Source of the DNA: Bipalium vagum | Lineage: Eukaryota > Platyhelminthes > Tricladida > Geoplanidae | Length of the DNA stretch: 23,115 nt | Reading direction: 5' to 3' | Assembly (NCBI GenBank): GCA_037834085.1 | Contig: JBBMKC010213036.1 | Coordinates: 1 to 23,115, forward strand | Shown here: in pieces, positions 11,201 through 20,200 of the stretch | How positions within the stretch are numbered: the stretch's first letter is position 1 | Layout: every line of letters begins with the position of its first letter | The notes under the pieces: generated by a model | The model's database searches: none | Seen by the model: the letters and a program-made list of their open reading frames with translations, nothing else | What the model was told of the DNA's origin: nothing | Translations under genes and position numbers: made by a program

Positions 11201-14200
11201 AACAATAATTTTCTTTCAATCTAATATAATATAAAGTTTTTCCAGTTTATAATAAAAAAAATTAAATAAAAACAAAGTTTCAAAATAAGAGAAACAATTT
11301 ACTCTCAATAAATTGATAAAATATTATTTAATAGTTCCGCCTTCAATTTAAATTAAAGAAAATAATTTTCAATTAATCTACTTTTAAAATGAATAATAAA
11401 TTCAACATTTTATAAAAACTTATTTTCTTCATCTAACATTAGTTTATTTTGGATATATTTAATCAAAATCTAATTAATCATTTTGGCGACACCAATTTCG
11501 ATAATAATAATATTTGAAAATTGATAATATAACGAAAAGATATTGTTTCTACCAGTATTAAAATATTGTTCAATTATTAAATTACAACAAAATTGAAGGC
11601 AGAATCAGAAAACCCAATATTCAATATCATATCTAATAATTAAAAAGCTAGAAATAGCTACGAAATTAAAATAAAATTTTTTTGAAAATAGTTTGGCAGA
11701 GGAAACTGAATTTGAGACAAAAATTCTCAAGAAAAACAGTTCAAAAAGTTTTGTATAAAAATTATATGAAATGAAAAATATTTATAACATATTTTAGATA
11801 AAAAATATATGATTTTTATTAAAATTTTTATTTTTAAAAATATTTCTAATATTAATATTAGGTTGTCCGGAAAGTCTTTGTGCATAATAAGTTATCAATT
11901 TTAAATTAATATTTTAAAGTAAATTACATTTTGTTTTGATAAGTATTATATATTATTTTAAAGCGCGATTTTCATATAACGTAATATTATTTTAAAATTT
12001 AGAGATTTAAGTTTTTAAAAGATTTATCCAGCTTGAAATAATAAGTATTTATAATTTTGAAAATTGAATAACAAATTAATTTATTTAATAAAAAGAATTA
12101 TACAGAATAAAAATTATTTTTATGACTGATTCTTCAAATATGAAATATAAAATAATTCAAGTTACCCAGTTTATTGAGAGTTTTCAAATATTGATCTTCG
12201 TTGGGAATTGAATTGTTATATTCAACTGAAAAAAAAAATAATTAATTTTCTAAACGACTTCCTTAAACCTGTGTTAAATAGCATTTCTGTGATTACAATC
12301 CATTGTAATCTAAATTCCAAAGTAATCCGCACAAATTTTGCCACAGAATTATTTAAGTCAAATATCACCCAACGAGCAGCCAGCAGCTGCAAATCGGTTT
12401 CGTGGAAATCTGAAATATTTGGCGAACAGACCCCGTAGATTTCTCCTCCGATACTGAATTCGAAAGTGGCTCTGGAGAACACACTGATATTGAGATTTTT
12501 GTTGTTCAGTATATGGAATTTCACATTCTGAATTGCCCGCACTATATGTAATAGTAATAATATTAATTTCAGCTTGAAGAAATCATTCTCAACGTCATGA
12601 AACCACTTTCGACTTTATGATCTTTTTCAGAACATTGTTATAGTTCAAATAAAATTTCATTTTTATCATGTCTCCATGTATCAAAAAAATGTATAAAATA
12701 TCTTTTGTTGGGTATTTATTTCTTAGAATGATTAATTTAATTAAAAATGAGCCCAAGATCTCGTCTTCAAAAGTTCACAGTAATAAAACAAAATAGAAAA
12801 AGTAAAACCACCATAGCTCACGAATTTATCGCTTAGAAAAATTTTATAATTTAATTCCAGTTCGTACTAAAATGTTTCGAGAAAAATTAAATCATTTTTT
12901 TTACTAATTAACATGACCAAATAAGAATATTTAGGAAATTTTGAAATTGGAGAACTTAAATAGGAATTGAAGAATAAAATAACGGGTTTATTGTCACTAT
13001 TTTATTTCCATATTCATTTATTAAGCATTTGAATGAAAAAGGAAATCGACGATCAATGAATATTACAATGAAAATGATTTATCGGCAATTAATTTCCAAC
13101 AGGTAACCCAGTGAGAGAGAGATTCAGTCAAAGAAAAGATCAATATAGCAATGATAAAATTGAAGACTACAAAAACAAAATCAATAATGTATTCCATGGA
13201 AATAATTTACAAAGCATCAATGGGAAATGAAAGGGAAAAAAGAAAAATTTATACTATTTTAAATTTTAAAAAAGATTTTTAAAAATATTATAAAAATTGT
13301 CGAAGAGGAAGCTTGAATGGTATTGTTTAATGAATTAAAATCTTTTATTTACTCATATGAAAATCTCAGTTTTATGAAGAACAGGAAAAAATCAAATTAA
13401 TTCCTCGAACAATATAACAGAAATAAAACAATAGAAACATGTCCTTGAAACAAGACTTTGTCTGTAGATAAATTTGCACTAATCCTCAAGTTGTGCATGT
13501 TATTAATTTTGGATTAATATCCTTTATTTATTATTATGAACTATTTTGGAAAATTAAAAGCGAAACCAAAACGAATTTTAATTAAAACAGTTATATATCA
13601 CGGTCTTGTTTCACTTATGGCGACTATTTTAAATGACCAAACTGAAACAATGGTAAGATTAGGTGTTCCTTTAAGTTCTCGTTTTGTTAAAGTTGTCTGT
13701 AAAATGTTAAGCTGATAAATTGTAGAGAATTAATCCTTTCAAAAAGATATTAAGAGCAAATTATTTCTCATTCATTCCAAGAACCGAGAGACATTAACTT
13801 ATTTGCAAAGAAGCAATGATATTTCTCATGAAACACTGCTGACTTCAGAAATTGTAGAGTGGAATGCTGCCCTTTTTCTTATAAAATTGTTGGAACTAGC
13901 TCAACTTATTGAAATGTTTCTGCTGATTGATTTTTACTGATATTATATTACTGGTGCAAAATTTCAAACTTTATAGACCAAAGGCGTAATGAAATGAAAG
14001 TAATGATTGGAAATTTATTCTGTAGACGTTGCAAAAGTTTCTATTCACATCAATGATCAAAATTTAATGGTGGTTTTAATCAACTCATTTGTCCAAAAAA
14101 TCATTAAAACAGCAATTTCTCGAAAAAAATTTCCTTATAAATAATCGTTAATTCGTGATAAGCGAACAAAATCACCCGCATGTTTATCATTCATCGTGAA

Positions 14201-17200
14201 TTTAATTGATGCAAATATTAAAACATAAAAATATTTTCCTAATAGGTTGGAAAGAGTCGGATTATCCATAGAATTTACATGCCAAATTGAATTTCCTATT
14301 TATGGTTGAGAAATTCCCAGTTCCAATACATTTACAAAATACAAGTAGGAATTAGTGAATTTACAAATCCAAATTAAAAGAACCAAATAGAAATCTCTTC
14401 AATTTTAATTATATTGTGCGCTTCACTGTAACCAAGTAAGTACTGTTTCGCTTTTTATATAGATAATTAACAAAATTTATTGTAATAAAATGGACTTGTT
14501 CCTATGATTACAGATAAAGGATTAATTAACTTTATTTTAGTATATAATCTCAACATTTGTTACAATATCCAATACTGAGTAAACATGCTCAATTACTTAT
14601 CATATTCTTTCATACCCACAAAAAAGGCGCAAAGTATTACGATGTTTAATAACAACTACCGATAGAAACATTGGAGTTTTTGATTCAATGATTCGATTGT
14701 CTGAATAAAAAGTTAACCCAGTAAGCAAAGTGATTGATTGGTAAATGAGATTGTTCAGTTTTTGCATTTAAAAACTAATGATTGTTCCTATATACAAATC
14801 CTAGGACACATACAGAAATAAAATTAGGAAGTCCATGACATTTCTTACATAAAACAATTAATATAAATAGGGAAACATTGTGGAATCTGTTTGAAATAAT
14901 AACTATTTAATGAGTTCACTTACGTCGCTTTCTTTAAAAATGAACCGGTTGTACAAGTTGAAGTTTACAGCGTTATTCGTGTTTTGGTTATGAGGTGGAC
15001 AGTAAAAAGGACATTTTTTTCAGCTACATAAAACATACCGATATGATGTTCCATGCAAGGCAACTATTTATAATTGAATCAGAGAATTTTCTTCTGACAA
15101 GAAGGATTTGTTTGATGTAGAAGAAGTGATCGACTATACAAAATTGTCGAAGTGAAATTTAAAAAAATATTATGAAAGGAGAAGTGGATTATTCACAGAG
15201 AGTTGCCTACTATAATTTATTTAAGCATGAAGACTGTACAGAATATGATAGAGAGCATTAGAAATTCAAAATTATGCAGTCGATTCGTCCAATGTATTTT
15301 TACAGAATATTTGCGAGAAAAGCGAATTCAAGGGTAACAGGAAAATCTGCTAAATCTGATGTTCTTAGACAGTATTTTTAAAATAATTTTAAGAAGGGGG
15401 ATGAGAAGCCATTGAGTTTTTATGTTTTATACAACAAGAATGAGCTCAGTGATCATGTTTTTCCAGAGGATTTATTTCCACTTCAATTGAATATTAATTT
15501 TCCTCTCCGATGATATTATAAATAAATTTCCAATAAACAATCTAAAAATAAGTAGTTCAGAAAAAATCCAATTACCTCTATCAAATCTGAACACCATTTC
15601 TACATTGGGGTTTTGCTCAGTTCTCTGCCAGCCCACAAAATTATAACATCTTTCGTATGGTGTCATTATGGAATGATTATCTACTATGTTGTCCATGATT
15701 TGCCCCATTCCTCCATACAATTTGGTTCCTTTATTCAAAGAGTTTTTGCCATATGGTGTTGTAATTGAATAATTATCATATGTTTGGTCAATAAGGAGAT
15801 ACTCTGAATTCAAATTATCTACAAACACATCTCCTTGAGGAATGATGTATTCGACGACTCCATCTGACAAAAATTCTTATAAAAAGGTTAAATAAAAATT
15901 TCGTTACCATTAAATGTGCAACCATAGATCATAAATTTCATACAAATTGGTTTATCTGTATCACTTATCGGTATAATCCTGAGTCTTTTTGCCACAAAAT
16001 TCGACTTAAACAGTATGACTTGAGGATTTCTAGCGTCAATGTTTCCTTTGATTAACTAAAAAAATATTATACTAAAATATTTTTATATAGATTATGACAA
16101 TGAATATTCCAAAATTATTTTCATTTTTAAAAAAATCAAAAAGCTAAGACTTTCACCAAACTTGTAAATTAGTTTCATATTATTCATTTAATTCTCATAG
16201 ACCTAATCAATAGATCGAAACCTTTAATGGTAAAATCATAGAATGTTAGTTTAAAACGAAAGGAAAGAGTTTGACACAAAATGATTATTTTTATCACACT
16301 GTATATTTATTAACATTAATTAATTATGTCATATTACTTTATTTTCTCAAATAAATTTTATAAAAAATTTTGTTAAATGTTTAAAAATTAAATAATTAAT
16401 AAATAAATAATATATAATAATTCTCCACGAAAAATAAAAATTAATAAATTAGAAATTGCTTAAAGAAAAAGTTTTATAAAAATATTAATCGATTTATTTA
16501 CAATTGATCAATGAAATAATGTGCTACTCTATTTTATTAGGTGTATAATTTAGTTTTTTGATTTTTAAAGATACAGTAACTACTCGTTAAATGTCATGCA
16601 CGTTATTTGTCAGTCTCGTTAAATGTAGTAATGCGTTAAATGTCATCGATTCCAAAATATTCGATATTTGTCAAATAAATTCTATTTTTTTGGTACGAAT
16701 AAGTTTAAGCTAAATTCCTTATAAAAATCAATAAATTTGTTATAATATACTATTTTTTAAAACTATTGGTTGGTAGATTTAAATTTGTACATGAACTTTA
16801 ATAATTTAATTTGTTTTCTAGAAATGAAATCTCAATTGACTATAGAACAGAAAGTTAAAATAATAGGTCAACTGGAAAACTGTAGTATGATTTTAGCACT
16901 AAACATTCTTATAAAATGGTAATTACATCATTTTAAATTACTGACACACATTGGCAATGTATAAAAATTTTTTCTTTAAGACCGAGAAGATATTGGAAAT
17001 ATATAAATGTTACTTGACTAAATAAAAGAAGCGTGTCTACATAAATTATAAAATTACGAAAGAAAAATTAAAAACTTTTACTAAACAAACATCTATATTA
17101 TATTTTATATTCTTATAATAATTTAACAAAGATTTTTTTATTAATATTATCTAGCTTAAAATAAAACTGTTGCTTATAGAATATCACATTTATTGAATGT

Positions 17201-20200
17201 ATATTGAAAATAAATGCAATGTTCAGGGATTGCACATCAAAATGAGTGGAAAGAAAAGATTCCAATAATACTGTAGTGAAAAGATATCCCCGTTCAGTAT
17301 GATATTTTCATTATTTTATTATTTTTCAAAATATTTTCCTTGGAAGATACTGAAACGAAATAATCTGAACTCTCAGTATTGTTTTTTTTTTATAAATTAC
17401 CGATATATTTAAAAATATTCTGCGAAGTGTCACGAAAATTGCCTTCAGCCAATAACTTAACAGAGAAAAATATTTTTTACTGAATTTGGATAAAGAAAAG
17501 AAATCATTTATAAAAGGTAGTGAAAACAATGTTAAAAATAAAATTATTATGAATTAATATTTTACAAATTTTATTTTATTAATTACTTAAAATAAATTAA
17601 AAGATTTTTCAAAATTGATTTTTTCTTTCATAAAAAATTAACTGAAAATCAAATTAAAAAGCAAATAAATAAAAATTCAACATAGAATAACAATAATAAT
17701 AATAATGAATGTGAAGCAAGGTATAATGGAATAGTAAAGAAAAGAAGAGAATAAGTACAGAATATTAAAGTGATTAGGATTCTATTACGAAATAGAAATA
17801 TAATGTTTAGTAAAACAACTGATAAAGTCTGGGAAAAAAATATATATGGAATTAATTGAAGTTATATCCAGACCAATTTTTCTTCCTGGGTTAATAAATT
17901 TTAGAAACGTATTAGGAGAAATGTGTAGAAACGTTTAAAAGCGAATAATAACATTTCTATTGTTATTAGAACGTGATAAAAAATAGAAAATTATATTTTA
18001 ATATAAAAATCAATCATGAGAATTTGACAAATCGATCCGAACAAACAGGGTCTTTATTTATCATAAATGAAATAAAGTATTAATTAAATTAAAATTAAAA
18101 TATTAATAATAATTAATGAGAATAATAGCTGAAATTAGCATTTAAATGTCAATTTTATTTAAATTTTCCCAATTAAATAAGTGCAATTTTACCCTTGTGA
18201 TTTTATTTTCATTGAAATCAATATTTTTCGAACACATTTTGTTGTTTGGGAAATTATCTCCTTTAAAAAAACGTGAATAATTGATAAAATATTAATTAAT
18301 ATAGAATTTTTTTTGAACAGTGAATTTAATAATGGTCATCTCTTCAGAAAACAGTGTTTTAAATAAGTAATGCGAAGCTCATGCCAAATATCGAATTATC
18401 CAAACAATTCTTGATTCTTCAGTAAATGCTTATTTATGCCAACAGACTAAGCGATGGTTGTTTAGAGAATGTATGGATTTTTCCCTAATCTCTGTTTCCA
18501 GAAGCGTTAGAAAAACCAAAAATGTTGAATTTCCATGAAGCGTATATTATCCACGATTATTTATAAAAATAATATGTTAATATCATTATGCTAATAGTGA
18601 GAAAAATAAAATTATTCTAAAAATCATTGACAACTACAAAAGGTCCGAAAATAGAATTTCCATAATTTATTTTTAGATTCATGCATCATTTTCACGACCC
18701 GACCTTACTTTCATAAATGCGTTAGCAAAAGTTGAAACCGTACTTCACAGATCAAAATCTAAAACAGAGCCTAAGAGACTTAGCTAATAATGATCATTTT
18801 AAGAGATTTGCACGAAGCTAATATTGAATTTTTATTATTGAAGTGTAAAAAGAACAAAAAGCTCATCTCAATTTTCTAAATCGTTATGGAAATCGAATTT
18901 AAAATGAAAACTTTTTTCCCTACAGATTGAATGAATGTTCAATTTGTTGATTTTTCCGTATCTTTCCAATTATAATATTATGTTTAGTAGTTAATGATAT
19001 CGGTTAAGAGGAGAAAATGATTTTGCTAATTGCCGTCTGGATGAAGTTGGTCACGAAAGAAGAAAAACCTTTTTTTCCATTTATTCCACATTTGAAACAG
19101 ATATTTCCAGATTAAAGTCTCCCTAATTAGATACGAGCTCATTTGTTTGTTTTAAACAACTGTTAACATTTAATAATTTTTTTAAAGAGTTTTCTTAAAA
19201 TTGAATTTTCAATTCAATTGCTTTTATGGTCACCACCAAGAAGGAATTATATAATCAATACTATTTTGCATTTTGTTTCATAATCTGCAGATGTTATGGT
19301 AGACAGGAAAGAGAATAAATTCTTCTGTACTTCATAGACAAGTTTATTTTTATATATATTTTATAATTTTGCCAGCTCTTAAGCAATCGATATCACTTTC
19401 AGATGTAACTCACATTTCAGGTCATTAATTTCTGATAATAAAACCATTCCATAGAGAGAATTGTTGAAAAATCCAACAATGTATTGTATTCATTTTATTA
19501 TCATATCAAGAACAAGGTTGAAAATATTGATTGATAAAGACATTTGGGCAATTATTGTCGATCAAGAAATAAAACAAATCAATTCTTCAGAAAAATAATT
19601 TTAAAATATAATTTTGGGAAAACATAAAAAAAGATTGACTTTCAATTATTATTAGAAAATGCTTAAAATTTTATCACTTTGACGGACAAGTCGGTTGTAA
19701 CAGTTACGTTATAAGAATATTACATATTTATGGATCATTAAAAAATTATGTTATCCCAAAGGTAATATCGATTTAATGAAATTAAAGATCCAAAAAAATG
19801 ATTTAAAACAAAAAAAATAATGATTTTATTGGATTTCTCAAACATTGTAATAATTTCCACGAAATTTTAAAAATATTTGTGAAAACAACAATTAATAATA
19901 AAGTTACTCTCTAAATATTTCCATTCGAGTTTCGAATACGAACATTATATTTCTGAAAATAAATATTTTTCTGTGAGGTTCAGCTGATTAACCTTACATT
20001 AAAAAGTTTTAAGGTTCTAAAATATATTAAAATAAATCGATTATGTTCAGAAGATTAAATCTATAATAAGCAAATAATAATTTATCTTGGTTAATAAGAA
20101 AAATTTAGAGAAAAATTTGAAACTCTCTAAAGAAATTCCCAAAAGAAAGTAGTTTTACATATGATAACATTAAAAAAAACTCAATTCTTATATATTATCA

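Larger units (their letters stand above)
8394..12165 (-). other. DDR intron (e/f), 3772 bp
   Basis: A phase-1 intron with donor GTAACT and acceptor TTTTCCAG. It contains a decayed mariner transposase (10660-11041) and a single mariner end (11858). From 8400 to 10650 I see only AT-rich sequence with no supported gene; the open frame at 9874-10056 on the minus strand has no recognisable content. Confidence 0.85.

Noticed and set aside
12208-12438. Plus-strand open frame of 76 codons
   Set aside because: Antisense to DDR exons d and e; no domain.
13960-14100. NLFCRRCKSFYSHQ, loosely like the zinc-ribbon at the start of Merlin transposases
   Set aside because: Only one CxxC pair is visible and the expected following helix is not recognisable.
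17326-17529. Minus-strand open frame of 67 codons
   Set aside because: Hydrophobic, Phe/Leu/Ile/Lys-rich, no splice or family support; fits chance in AT-rich DNA.
18682-18790. Stretch reading SRPDLTFINALAKVETVLHR, loosely like the segment after a FLYWCH finger in MULE transposons
   Set aside because: The zinc-finger Cys/His pattern before it is absent and the likeness is only a few residues; not enough to name a family.
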